The position numbers and the translations under genes were made by a program. Source: PALSA-505 sp963762615 (GTDB lineage Bacteria; Actinomycetota; Actinomycetes; Streptosporangiales; Streptosporangiaceae). From it: a stretch of DNA of 64,000 bases. The notes beneath the pieces were generated by a model that was not told where the DNA came from, did no database searches, and worked only from the letters and a program-made list of their open reading frames with translations. The stretch spans positions 868,001 through 932,000 of the forward strand of contig CAVXLG010000020.1 in NCBI GenBank assembly GCA_963762615.1. Direction: 5' to 3'. How positions within the stretch are numbered: the first letter of the stretch is position 1; each line of letters starts with the position of its first letter. Positions 25,325 to 34,224 of the stretch are shown here, piece by piece.

Positions 25325-26619
25325 TCAGGAACGGCCGCGGGAGTGACCGTATTCCCGCTCGCGGTACTCGCCCGGCCCCGGCTCCTGCTGCGGGTACTCA
25401 TCCGGCCCCGGCTCCGGCTGCGGGTACTCGCCCCGGCCGGACTCCCGCTGCGGGTGCTCGCCCGGTCGCGGGCCGTACCCGAAGGAACCTTCGGTGGGAT
25501 CACGCCGATCGGCATGCTCCGCCGGATAGCGGCTCGGATGGACCGGGCCTACCGGGTCCGGCTCATACCCGGCGTGGTGACTGCCCTGGCCGCGGTAGGC
25601 CCCGCTCGGCGGGGCAGCCGGGAACATATCGGTGGGCGGGCTGGGCAGGTAGCCCTGCTCCGCCTCGCCGTGGTACCCGCCGTCCAGCGGATCGGCCTGG
25701 AATTCATCTCCCGGCTGGGTGCTCGGGTACTCGCCGCTTTGCTCGTGCGCGTGCCACTGTCCGACCGGCAATGGCCCCGTCGGCGGGTACGCAGCCTCCG
25801 CGCTGCCCGCGAGCTGAGCGGGCACGGCGGGAGGCTCCCGGTAGCCGCCGCCCGGCGGCCCGTCCTGGTACCCGTCCGGTCGCACGTCCTGAAACCCGCC
25901 CGGCGGCCCGCCCTGGTAGCCGTCCGGTCGCACGTCCTGATAACCGTCCGGCGGCACGCCCTGATACCCGTCCGGTCGCACGTCCTGGTAGCCGTCCGGG
26001 GGCACGCCCTGGTAGCCGTCCGGCGGCACGCCCTGGTAGCCGTCCGGGGGCACGGCCTGGTAGCCGTAGGCCGACGAGCCCGCATACCCTCCTGACGGCA
26101 CGTTCTGGTACCCGCCGGGCGGCCCGTGCTGGTACCCGTCCGGCGCCGCCCTGTACCCGCCGGGGGCACGCCCTGATACCCGTCCGGGGGCACGCCCTGA
26201 TACCCGTCCGGGGGCACGCCCTGGTAGCCGTCCGGGGGCACGCCCTGGTAGCCGTCCGGGGGCACGCCCTGGTAGCCGTCGGCCGGCGGGGCCGCATACC
26301 CTCCTGACGGCACGTCCTGGTAGCCGTCCGGCCGCGCGTCCCCGTAGCCGTCCGCGGCGGCGCCGTAGCCGTCGCGCGACGGGAAGTCCTGGTGGCGCCC
26401 GGGCGGACCCTGGGAGAGTGCCTCGACCATCCGGGGCAGTTCCGGAATCGGCAGCCGGAAGGTACCGGTGCAGGTATCCCCCTGCCAGATACTGAACACC
26501 GCAACCCCGGTGTCCGCGTACCAGCTCACCCGCATGGTGCGAGAGTCTCCGCGCACATCAAAGAAGACTTCACCAAGACGGGGCAAAGGGGCTGCGTCTG
26601 ACGCAGACATGGAGCCCAT
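25325..26619 (-). CDS. DGYQ-repeat protein with conserved N-terminal domain (1-base deletion at 26162-26166)
   Basis: Function unknown. Residues 1-75 form a compact domain (LGEVFFDVRGDSRTMRVSW, FSIWQGDTCTGTFRLPIPEL) that I have seen only in hypothetical actinobacterial proteins. Next come many 8-residue DGYQGVPP-type repeats, then an acidic, Pro/Tyr-rich tail with a second repeat (GEYPQPEPGPDEYPQ). The frame changes inside the repeats: a run of five G on the plus strand at 26162-26166 must be six for GVPPGGYR to continue into the long tail. Restoring it gives about 431 residues. Likely disordered and possibly surface- or cell-division-related; that is a guess. The break may be error or true slippage. 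Confidence 0.65.
25861..26300. repeat. 24-bp minisatellite encoding DGYQ repeats
   Basis: About 18 imperfect units of 24 bases (plus strand CCGTCCGGGGGCACGCCCTG plus GTAG), coding on the minus strand for DGYQGVPP, DGYQDVRP and relatives. Confidence 0.9.
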
Positions 26620-27002
26620 CGTGACCCGAACCTCCAGGCTTGTCTACCTGATCGCCGGACACCGCGCGTCATCCGGCGGCTGGCCAGAGCATTCCGCCTG
26701 CGAGCCGGGCGAATTTGCGGTCCGGGCTGCGCGGGAGCCGTGCCGGATGGCATGATGAGGCGGCGGAGCTCAGGTCCGGATCGTGCCGGGTGGCGTCCCG
26801 CATTTGCCGCCATTCCCGGACGTCACGCATAGTACCTGTCCGCAGGACCGGTTTGAGCGTGCGGGAACACCGCGGCGGCACGACACGTTGCACATTATGC
26901 GACGGGGTTATTGCCGCGAAGCACGCGAGGATCGTGTGCGCACGAGCCGAGCGCTCCGAGGAGCGACGCAGGACCCACTGAACTAGCTGAGGTGATTGAA
27001 TC
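26620..27002. other. Divergent promoter region of the repeat-protein and WhiB genes
   Basis: No gene supported. The WhiB gene's ribosome binding site lies at the right edge, and an AT-richer patch at 26888-26913 could be its promoter, although the spacing is not convincing. Confidence 0.4.
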
Positions 27003-27302
27003 ATGTCTGAGGCACGCCGGCACGCAGCTGTGCTCCCCCGGCCGAACTGGGGATGGCAGGATGCTGCCGCATGCCGCGGAGAAGATCTCCTCCTGTTCTT
27101 CGGGCCCGATGGCGAGCGCCAGCCCGAGCGGGAGCTGCGCGAGCGTAAGGCCAAGGCGGTCTGCCTGAGCTGCCCGGTCCGCGGCGAATGCCTCAACTAC
27201 GCGGTTTCCCGGCCGGAGAAGTACGGCACCTGGGGCGGCCTTAACGAGGACGAGCGCTCGTCCGAGCGCCGTCGCCGGATGCGCCGCGCCAACGCGGCCT
27301 GA
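27003..27302 (+). CDS. WhiB-family iron-sulfur transcriptional regulator
   Basis: 99 residues. Four cysteines bind a [4Fe-4S] cluster: C24, C54, C57 and C63 (CxxC in CLSCPVRGEC). The G[VI]WGG turn is present as GTWGGLNEDER, followed by a basic C-terminal tail (RRRRMRRA) that contacts DNA. WhiB proteins work with the principal sigma factor in development, redox or antibiotic responses; which paralogue this is cannot be told. ATG 27003 follows GAGGTGA. Monocistronic. Confidence 0.92.
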   Translation: MSEARRHAAVLPRPNWGWQDAAACRGEDLLLFFGPDGERQPERELRERKAKAVCLSCPVRGECLNYAVSRPEKYGTWGGLNEDERSSERRRRMRRANAA

Positions 27303-27392
27303 GCCTGCCCCCGGTCCCCTAGCGCTCACCTCTCGCCGGAACTCACGCTTCCGCTGCGACGCCGTTTTCAGGCCCCGGCAGCGTGGCACCAG

Positions 27393-28118
27393 TCAGGGCT
27401 GACGGTCGGCAGCAGCGGGGGCGCGGTCAAGGAGCGCCAGCACGTCAGCGTCAGTGAGCTGGCCGAACGAGCCGTACCACTCCCCGACCGCGCGGAATGT
27501 TCCCGGCAGGGCCAGCGCGACGACCGCGTCCGCCTCGCGGAGCATCGCCGCCGCCGACGACGGCGCCGCCACCGGGATGGCCAGCACCGTCCGCCCGGCC
27601 GATCGTCCGCGCAGCGACCGCAGAGCTGCCCGCGCGGTCCCGCCCGTGGCCAGGCCGTCGTCCACCAGGATCACCTGCCGGCCGGCCACCTGGGGTGCCG
27701 GGCGGCTGCCGCGGTATACCCTCACCCGCCGGTCCAGCTCCGCGCGCTCACGCGCGACCACCGGCTCCAGAGCCAGGCGGCTGAGCCCGAGCCGGGCGAG
27801 AAGCTCGTCGTCATAAACCGGCTCGCCATCCTCGGCTATGGCTCCCACGCCGAGTTCCGGCTGGTAGGGGTACCCGATCTTCCTGGTGACGAGCACATCG
27901 AGGGGAGCTGACAGGGCGTCGGCAACCTCGCGGGCGACCGGGACGCCGCCCCGCGGCAGCGCCAGCACGAGCGGCGCGGCACTGGCGACGGCCGGGACCG
28001 CCGCCGGATCTTCCGACACCGGGCCGCCGGAGGCGGCCAGCGCGCGTTGCAGCCGCGCCGCCAGCAGCCGCCCGGCCGCCCGCCGGTCGGCGAAGAGCGG
28101 TCCAGCGGTCACGGGCAC
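27393..28118 (-). CDS. Phosphoribosyltransferase-fold protein
   Basis: About 241 residues of the type I phosphoribosyltransferase fold. The family start (LFADRRAAGRLLAARL) is followed by VLALPRGGVPVAREV, TRKIGYPYQPELGVGAI and the PRPP loop VILVDDGLATGGTARAAL. Such proteins in actinobacteria are often uncharacterised and not tied to one base. The start is uncertain: GTG 28118 or 28112 sit just before the conserved region, while GTG 28199 would lengthen it. No ribosome binding site is clear. It diverges from a tiny Cys-rich gene. Confidence 0.75.
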   Translation of the reverse strand: MPVTAGPLFADRRAAGRLLAARLQRALAASGGPVSEDPAAVPAVASAAPLVLALPRGGVPVAREVADALSAPLDVLVTRKIGYPYQPELGVGAIAEDGEPVYDDELLARLGLSRLALEPVVARERAELDRRVRVYRGSRPAPQVAGRQVILVDDGLATGGTARAALRSLRGRSAGRTVLAIPVAAPSSAAAMLREADAVVALALPGTFRAVGEWYGSFGQLTDADVLALLDRAPAAADRQP

Positions 28119-28214
28119 GTTCGCGAACAACTCGGCAATCCGCTCAGCTTGAAACCAAGTCTCCCGACTGGCCCCTACCCAGGGCGGGCGGCACCACACC
28201 GCCCGGCGGAGGGG

Positions 28215-28220
28215 CAGAAT
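28215..28220 (+). promoter_or_regulatory. -10 element (CAGAAT), leaderless start of small Cys-rich gene
   Basis: CAGAAT begins 12 bases before ATG 28227, the spacing seen at other leaderless starts here. Confidence 0.35.
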
Positions 28221-28226
28221 GTCAGC

Positions 28227-28352
28227 ATGATCTGCGTTTCGTGCCGGCAGCGCCAGCACGATGACTGCCCGGGCGGCACCTGGTGCGACTGCCAGCACGA
28301 GCAGCCGCCGGACCCGCCCGAGCCGGCGCTCGGCTGGCTGCGTCAGGGCTGA
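28227..28352 (+). CDS. Small cysteine-rich protein (41 aa)
   Basis: Codes for MICVSCRQRQHDDCPGGT followed by WCDCQHEQ and a Pro-rich end. Five Cys and two His in 25 residues (CxxC, C, CxC, H) suggest zinc binding. Too short for most gene finders, but the Cys spacing is coherent and a -10-like CAGAAT is at the leaderless distance. Function unknown. Confidence 0.5.
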   Translation: MICVSCRQRQHDDCPGGTWCDCQHEQPPDPPEPALGWLRQG

Positions 28353-28761
28353 GCCGTCCGCACCGGGCGCGTCGCGGCGGACGACTGCGCGCGGTCCCGG
28401 GATCCGAATATGCCCCGAAGGCGGAATAGAGTCCGCGCCGTACGCGGTTGCCGTAACCGTGGCTCCTCTCCAGGGCTGGTCCAGGGTGCGCGGAAGCGTG
28501 CCCGAATTGCCCTGGACATTCCCCGTTGCGCCGTGTGATCCTCAGTCTGTGGGTACCGCGGATCCGCTTCTCGTCGCGCGCAGGCATGTTGACCTGCAGC
28601 GCGTCCGCAGTGCCATGTGTTGTCGCCGTCGCTGATCACCGCCCGTGAGGTAAGCCGGGCGCGTGCGGCGATTCGCCCTGGTCCGGCAGCGCAGTCCGCT
28701 CTGCACCGGTAATCCTGGGCGACCCGGGCCGCTCGCGTCCCCGACCGGAAGGACGCGCCAC
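28353..28761. other. Gene-free stretch upstream of sirA
   Basis: No supported gene. It probably carries the promoter of the sulfite-reduction operon; no riboswitch or operator recognised. Confidence 0.5.
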
Positions 28762-30492
28762 ATGACGGCAAGCACCCAGGAAGCACCCGCGAGGCCAGCC
28801 GGGGAGCGCGGGTCTGGTTCCGGCCGCCCGCCGTCGCGCTCGCGCGGCGAGGGGCAGTGGGCGCTCGGCTACCACGAGCCGCTGAACAAGAACGAGGAGA
28901 ACAAGAAGAACGACGACGGCCTGAACGTCCGCCAGCGGATCATCGACATCTACGCCAGGCACGGCTTCGATTCCATCGACCCCGCCGACCTGCGCGGCCG
29001 GTTCCGCTGGTACGGGCTCTACACCCAGCGCAAGCCCGGTATCGACGGCGGCAAGACCGCGGTGCTCGAGCCAGAAGAACTCGATGACCGCTACTTCATG
29101 CTGCGGATCCGGATCGACGGCGGCCAGCTGGACGAAAGCCAGCTGCGGGTGATCGGCGATGTGTCACGCCGGTTCGCCCGCGGCACGGCCGACATCACCG
29201 ACCGGCAGAACATCCAGCTGCACTGGGTGCGGATCGAGGACGTCCCGGCCATCTGGGAGGCCCTGGAGAGCGTGGGCCTGTCCACCACCGAGGCGTGCGG
29301 CGACACGCCCCGGGTAATGCTCGGCTGCCCGGTGGCCGGCATCGACGCCGGCGAGATCATCGACGCCACCCCGGAGATCCGCCAGACCGCCGGACGCTAC
29401 CTGGGCGATGCCGCCTTCTCCAACCTGCCGCGCAAGTTCAAGACGGCCATGAGCGGCTGCGCCGCGCAGTGCACGGTGCACGAGATCAACGATGTCGCGT
29501 TCGTCGGGGTACCCGGCCCGGACGGCCAGCCCGGCTACGATCTGTGGGTCGGCGGCGGGCTGTCCACCAACCCGAAGATCGGGGTGCGCCTCGGCGTATT
29601 CGTCAAGCCCGGCCAGGTGGCGGAGGTCTGGGCCGGGGTCACCTCGGTATTCAGGGACTACGGGTACCGGCGGCTGCGGCACCGGGCGCGGCTGAAGTTC
29701 CTGCTCGCCGACTGGGGCGCCGCCAGGTTCCGCGAGGTCCTGGAGAAGGAGTACCTGGGCTACGCGCTGCCGGACGGCCCGCCGCCGGGCCCGCCGAGAG
29801 CGGGCAGGCGTGACCATGTCGGCGTGCACCGCCAGCGGGACGGCCTGTACTACGTAGGCTTCGCGCCCCGGGTGGGCCGCCTGTCCGGCGATCAGCTCGG
29901 CCAGATCGCCGACCTGGCGGCCAGGTACGGCAGCGGCCGGGTGCGGACCACCGCCGAGCAGAAGATGATCATCCTGGACGTTCCGGCGGACAGCACCGGC
30001 GCGCTGGCCGCCGAGCTGGACAGGCACCACCTGCAGGTCACCCCGAGCGTGTTCCGCCGGCACACCATGGCCTGCACCGGCATCGAGTTCTGCAAGCTGG
30101 CCATCGTCGAGACCAAGCAGCGGGCGTCCGACCTGATCGACGAGCTGGAGCGGCGGCTGCCGGGGTTCGACGTGCCGGTCACCATCAACGTGAACGGCTG
30201 CCCGAACTCCTGCGCCCGCATCCAGACCGCCGACATCGGCCTCAAGGGATCGCTGGTCACCGACGCCGACGGCCGCCAGGTCGAGGGGTTCCAGATCCAC
30301 CTGGGCGGCGCCCTGAACGGCGGTGATGCCCGCGGGTCGGGCTTCGGCCGGAAGGTCCGCGGGCTGAAGGCCACGGCCGAGCAGCTGCCCGATTACGTGG
30401 AGCGGGTGCTGCGCAGGTTCGCGGCGGACCGGAACCCGGACGAGTCCTTCGCCGCGTGGGTCAGCCGGGCCAGCGAGGCGGACATCTCATGA
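28762..30492 (+). CDS. sirA: Ferredoxin-dependent sulfite reductase
   Basis: Reduces sulfite to sulfide in sulfate assimilation, using siroheme and a [4Fe-4S] cluster. 576 residues with two ferrodoxin-like/siroheme repeats. The cluster ligands are C438, C444 (C-x5-C in ACTGIEFCK) and C480, C484 (C-x3-C in NGCPNSCAR); the earlier repeat has GDTPRVMLGCP. ATG 28762 has GGAAGGA 8 bases upstream. The stop overlaps the zinc-ribbon gene (ATGA), and cysH and cbiX follow, so the operon makes the enzyme, supplies sulfite and inserts iron for siroheme. Sulfite is preferred to nitrite because of cysH. Confidence 0.93.
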   Translation: MTASTQEAPARPAGERGSGSGRPPSRSRGEGQWALGYHEPLNKNEENKKNDDGLNVRQRIIDIYARHGFDSIDPADLRGRFRWYGLYTQRKPGIDGGKTAVLEPEELDDRYFMLRIRIDGGQLDESQLRVIGDVSRRFARGTADITDRQNIQLHWVRIEDVPAIWEALESVGLSTTEACGDTPRVMLGCPVAGIDAGEIIDATPEIRQTAGRYLGDAAFSNLPRKFKTAMSGCAAQCTVHEINDVAFVGVPGPDGQPGYDLWVGGGLSTNPKIGVRLGVFVKPGQVAEVWAGVTSVFRDYGYRRLRHRARLKFLLADWGAARFREVLEKEYLGYALPDGPPPGPPRAGRRDHVGVHRQRDGLYYVGFAPRVGRLSGDQLGQIADLAARYGSGRVRTTAEQKMIILDVPADSTGALAAELDRHHLQVTPSVFRRHTMACTGIEFCKLAIVETKQRASDLIDELERRLPGFDVPVTINVNGCPNSCARIQTADIGLKGSLVTDADGRQVEGFQIHLGGALNGGDARGSGFGRKVRGLKATAEQLPDYVERVLRRFAADRNPDESFAAWVSRASEADIS

Positions 30493-30728
30493 CAGAACGC
30501 GCCGTTCCGTTCTACTGCCCGTACTGCGGCGAGGAGGAGCTACGACCCGACACCAGGGAAGCCCACTGGCAATGTCACAGCTGCACAAGGTCTTTCCGGC
30601 TAAGCTTCGCAGGGACCGGGGTTTTCCCGACAGCGTCCCTGACGACCCGCCCCAGGGCCGAGGCGGCCTCGACGGCGCCGGCGGTCCCGAACGATGCTCC
30701 ACCGACCTGGAGGGACGACCCCGCATGA
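30489..30728 (+). CDS. Small zinc-ribbon protein of the sulfite-reductase operon
   Basis: 79 residues. A CxxC (YCPYCGEEEL) and a second CxxC (WQCHSCTRSF) form a zinc ribbon at 10-45, and the rest is low-complexity. It overlaps sirA and cysH by 4 bases each. Streptomyces has a comparable small gene between sirA and cysH, so a role in electron transfer or enzyme assembly is plausible but unproven. Confidence 0.8.
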   Translation: MTERAVPFYCPYCGEEELRPDTREAHWQCHSCTRSFRLSFAGTGVFPTASLTTRPRAEAASTAPAVPNDAPPTWRDDPA

Positions 30729-31438
30729 CAGCGCTAACCCGGGGCGGCGACCGTTCGCAGTCCCCCGAGGTGCTGGCCGCGCAGGCAGCGCAGGCCCTGG
30801 CCGACGCCACCGCCGAGGAGATCGTTCAGTGGGCAGCGGACACCTTCGATGACCGGATGTGCCTCACGTCGTCGATGACCGACGCGGTGCTCGTCCATCT
30901 GGCCTCCACGGTCCAGCCGGGCATCGACGTGATCTTCCTGGACACCGGGTATCACTTCGCCGAGACCATCGGCATGCGCGACGCCGTCGCGACCGTGTAC
31001 CCGGTCAATGTGGTGAACGTCACACCCGAGCGGACCGTGGCCGAGCAGGATGTCGAGTTCGGGTCCCGGCTGTACGCCCGCGACCCCGACTTCTGCTGCC
31101 AGATGCGCAAGGTCCAGCCGCTCGAGCGCGCCCTGCGGCAGTACGACGCCTGGATCACCGGTGTCCGCAGGGAGGAGGCGCCGTCCCGGCGGAACGCCAA
31201 GGCCGTGGAGTGGGACGCCAGGCGCCAGATGGTCAAGGTGAACCCGATCGTCAGCTGGACCCAGGCGCAGGTGGACGAGTACATCATCGCCCACGGCATC
31301 CTGGTGAACCCGCTGGTCTCCGACGGATACCCGTCGATCGGCTGCGCCACGTGCACGCGCCGGATCGAGCCCGGCGCCGACCCGCGCAGCGGCCGCTGGG
31401 CGGGCACCGGTAAGAGCGAGTGCGGCATCCACGACTAG
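30725..31438 (+). CDS. cysH: Adenylyl-sulfate (APS) reductase
   Basis: Reduces APS to sulfite and AMP with thioredoxin. 237 residues: PP-loop-like fold, FLDTGYHFAETI, and cluster cysteines C124-C125 and C207/C210 (GCATC). These mark the [4Fe-4S] APS-reducing type rather than the PAPS type. Catalytic C233 is in the C-terminal ECGIHD. ATG 30725 overlaps the zinc-ribbon stop. It feeds sulfite to SirA. Confidence 0.93.
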   Translation: MTALTRGGDRSQSPEVLAAQAAQALADATAEEIVQWAADTFDDRMCLTSSMTDAVLVHLASTVQPGIDVIFLDTGYHFAETIGMRDAVATVYPVNVVNVTPERTVAEQDVEFGSRLYARDPDFCCQMRKVQPLERALRQYDAWITGVRREEAPSRRNAKAVEWDARRQMVKVNPIVSWTQAQVDEYIIAHGILVNPLVSDGYPSIGCATCTRRIEPGADPRSGRWAGTGKSECGIHD

Positions 31439-31495
31439 CCGGCCCGCGCGCCCCGTCTCTCGCCGGGCTATCGACGGCGCGGGGAGCGTGCACCG

Positions 31496-32336
31496 GTGAA
31501 CGCTCCTGAGCCATCGGCGGACTTCGCTGCAGCGACGGCGGGGACGGGCAGGTCGGGCCGGGAGAGCCTGCCCCCGCTGGTGGCGGTGGCCCACGGCAGC
31601 CGCGATCCGCGCGCCGCCGCGGCGATCGAGGAACTGCTCGGGCTGGTCCGCGTCCGGGCCGCCCGGCCACGGGCTCGGCCGGCCTGGCGGTCCGCGACCG
31701 CCTACCTGGGGCACGCGCCGCCATCGCCCGGCCAGGCACTGGGCGCGCTCCCCCCCGGCCCGGTCGTCGTGCTGCCGCTGCTGCTGACCGACGCCTACCA
31801 CAGCAAGACCGACATCCCGGCCGCTCTGCGGGCCGCCTCCGCCGGGCCCGGCCGCCGGCTGGAGATCATCTACGGTGACCCGCTCGGGCCGCATCCGCTG
31901 CTCATCACCGCGCTGGAGCGCCGGCTGGCCGCGGCGGGCGTGCCCCGCGGGCGACCCCGGCACCTCGGTCGTGCTCGCCGCCGCCGGAACGAGCGATCCG
32001 GCCGGGTCGGCCGCCATCGCCCGGCTGGCCGCGCAGTGGCGGGCGCGGCGCGGCTGGCAGGACGTCGTCCCGGCGTACGCCAGCGCCGCCGCGCCGTCGC
32101 CGGCCGAAGCCGTGGCCGCCCTGCTGGCCGGCGGCGCGCGCCGCGTCGCGGTGGCCAGCTACCTGCTCGCTCCCGGCCGGTTCGCCGCGGCCATCCGCGC
32201 TGACACGCTCGCCGCGGGAGCCGCCGCCGTCTCCGGGCCCCTCGGCGCAGCGCCCGAGCTGGCCGACATCGTGCTCAGCCGGTACGCGGCCGCCCGCGCC
32301 GCGAGGCTGGCCACGGCGGCGGCCCGGATAGCCTGA
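31496..32336 (+). CDS. Sirohydrochlorin ferrochelatase, CbiX-type (frame broken by 1-base insertion)
   Basis: Inserts iron into sirohydrochlorin to make siroheme, the SirA cofactor. Two CbiX halves: the first has the metal-site AHGSRDPRAA and LLTDAYHSKTDIP, the second LAAAGTSDPAGSAA and VASYLLAPGRFA. The first half reads to GVP, the second resumes one base later at AGDPGTSVV; one C too many in 31943-31946 explains it. Intact length is about 279 residues. GTG 31496 is the likely start although GGGGAG is 12 bases away. It completes the sulfite reduction operon. Confidence 0.82.
32329..32334 (+). promoter_or_regulatory. -10 element (TAGCCT), leaderless start of acyl-CoA dehydrogenase gene
   Basis: Starts 13 bases before ATG 32342 and overlaps the end of cbiX. 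Confidence 0.4.
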
Positions 32337-32341
32337 CCGTT

Positions 32342-34058
32342 ATGACCCGAACGCGCGCCACCCACGAGGTGCTCAACCAGGCCCCGCCGCTGGCCGGGCA
32401 CGACGTGGCTGCCAGACCCCGCGCTGCTGGAGGCCCTGAACCGCGAGCAGGCAGCCGCCGTGCTCGCCGAGCTGCACGAGCTCGGCGCGCTGGCCGGCTC
32501 CGAGCAGGTACAAGAGCAGGCCCGGCTGGCCAACGACTACGTGCCCAGGCTCCGAACGCACGACCGGTACGGCCACCGGATCGACGAGGTGGATTACCAC
32601 CCGGCCTGGCACGCCCTGATGTCGGTGGCCGTGGCCCACGGCCTGCACGCTGCCCCGTGGGCCGACGGCCAGCCCGGCGCCCACCTGGCCCGCGCGGCGA
32701 AGTTCTACGTGTGGAGTCAGGCCGAGGCCGGCCACAGCTGCCCGGTGTCGATGACGTACGCCGCAGTGCCCGCGCTGCGGCACGCGCCCGGACCTGGCCC
32801 GCCGGTTCGAGCCGCTGCTCGCCTCGCGTGACTACGACCCGGGGCTGCGCGCGCCGCAGACCAAGGCCGGGCTGCTGTCCGGCATGGCCATGACCGAGAA
32901 GCAGGGCGGCTCGGACGTGCGGGCCGGCACCACCCGCGCCGAGCCGGTCGCCGGACACCGGCGAGGGTGCGCACCTGCTCACCGGGCACAAGTGGTTCAA
33001 CTCGGCGCCGATGTGCGACCTGTTCCTGGTACTGGCCCAGGGCCCGGGCGGGCTGACCTGCTTCCTGCTCCCCCGGGTGCTGCCGGACGGGACCCGCAAC
33101 GCCGATCCGGATCCAGCGGCTCAAGGACAAGCTCGGCAACCGGTCCAACGCGTCCGCCGAAGTGGAGTACGACGGGGCGGTCGCCTGGCAGGTCGGCGAG
33201 CCGGGCCGGGGCGTGCGGACGATCATCGAGATGGTGACGGCGACGCGGCTGGACTGCGTGCTCGGCAGCGCCGCGGCCATGCGCCGCGCCGCGGTGGCCG
33301 CCGTGCACCACTGCTCATGGCGGCAGGCGTTCGGGAAGAACCTCATCGATCAACCGCTGATGACCTGCGTCCTCGCCGATCTGGCCGTCGAATCCGAGGC
33401 GGCGACCGCGGTTGCGATCCGGCTGGCCGGCGCGGCGCAGCGAGCCATGGACGGGGATGCCGGCGAGGCCGCGCTGCTGCGCGTCGCGCTGCCCGCCGCC
33501 AAGTACTGGGTCTGCAAGCGGGCCGTGGCGCACGCTGCCGAGGCGCTGGAGTGCCACGGCGGCAACGGCTACGTGGAGGAGTCCGGGCTGCCCGGGCTGT
33601 ACCGCGAGGTGCCGCTGAACTCGATCTGGGAAGGCTCGGGTAACGTGACCGCGCTGGACGTGCTGCGGGGGCTGCGCCGCTCGCCCGAATCCGTCGGCGC
33701 GCTGCTGGCCGAGCTGGACCTGGCGGCGGGCGGCGACAAGCGGCTGGACGAGGCGACCGCGGAGCTGCGCCGGATGCTCGCCGGCCTGGCCGGCCTCGCG
33801 GAGGCGCCCCCCGGGGCGGCCGCGAGCATCGCCGCCGAATATCAGGCCCGGCGGCTGGCCGGCCTGATCGCGTCGCTGCTGCAGGGCGCGCTGCTGGTCA
33901 GGTACGCGCCGGCGGCGGTGGCCGACGCGTTCTGCGCCTCCCGGCTCGGATCGGCCGGCCCGGGCGGCCCCGGGTACGCGTTCGGCACGCTGCCGGACGG
34001 GCTGGAGCTGCCGTCCGTGGTCAACCGGGCGCGGGCGAGCATTCCGGCGGCCGGCTGA
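32342..34058 (+). CDS. AidB-like acyl-CoA dehydrogenase (four 1-base insertions)
   Basis: Flavoprotein of the acyl-CoA dehydrogenase superfamily, nearest to the AidB/isovaleryl-CoA group linked to alkylation response. Joined across breaks it reads THEVLNQAPPLAGHDV, WLPDPALLEALNREQ, AEAGHSCPVSMTYAA, DLARRFEPLLASRDYD, GMAMTEKQGGSDVRAGT, DTGEGAHLLTGHKWF, IRIQRLKDKLGNRSN and ALECHGGNGYVEE. The order and content match AidB over about 570 residues. Four shifts, all +1, fall near 32405-32425 and at 32790, 32953 and 33104. Start ATG 32342. Four independent breaks in otherwise well-conserved sequence argue for a poor stretch of sequence; a young pseudogene is the alternative. Confidence 0.82.
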
Positions 34059-34172
34059 CGCCAGGGCGCGTTCGCCGGATCTCGGGGCGCAGCGTCATTC
34101 TGCCGTGACCAGCTGGCGCCGGTCGTTGCCTGGCGCCGATCCGCTCCGCTGAGGTTTCCCCCGGACATGGCC

Positions 34173-34178
34173 TAGACT
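34173..34178 (+). promoter_or_regulatory. -10 element (TAGACT) upstream of glgX
   Basis: TAGACT 47 bases before the glgX start; here a ribosome binding site (AAGGAG) is present, so the mRNA has a leader. Confidence 0.4.
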
Positions 34179-34224
34179 GACGCACCGTTCGCGGGACCAC
34201 GACAGGCCCGGGTGAAGGAGATGA

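Noticed and set aside
30734..32017. 427-codon minus-strand frame opposite cysH and cbiX
   Set aside because: Antisense shadow typical of GC-rich codon bias, no domain.
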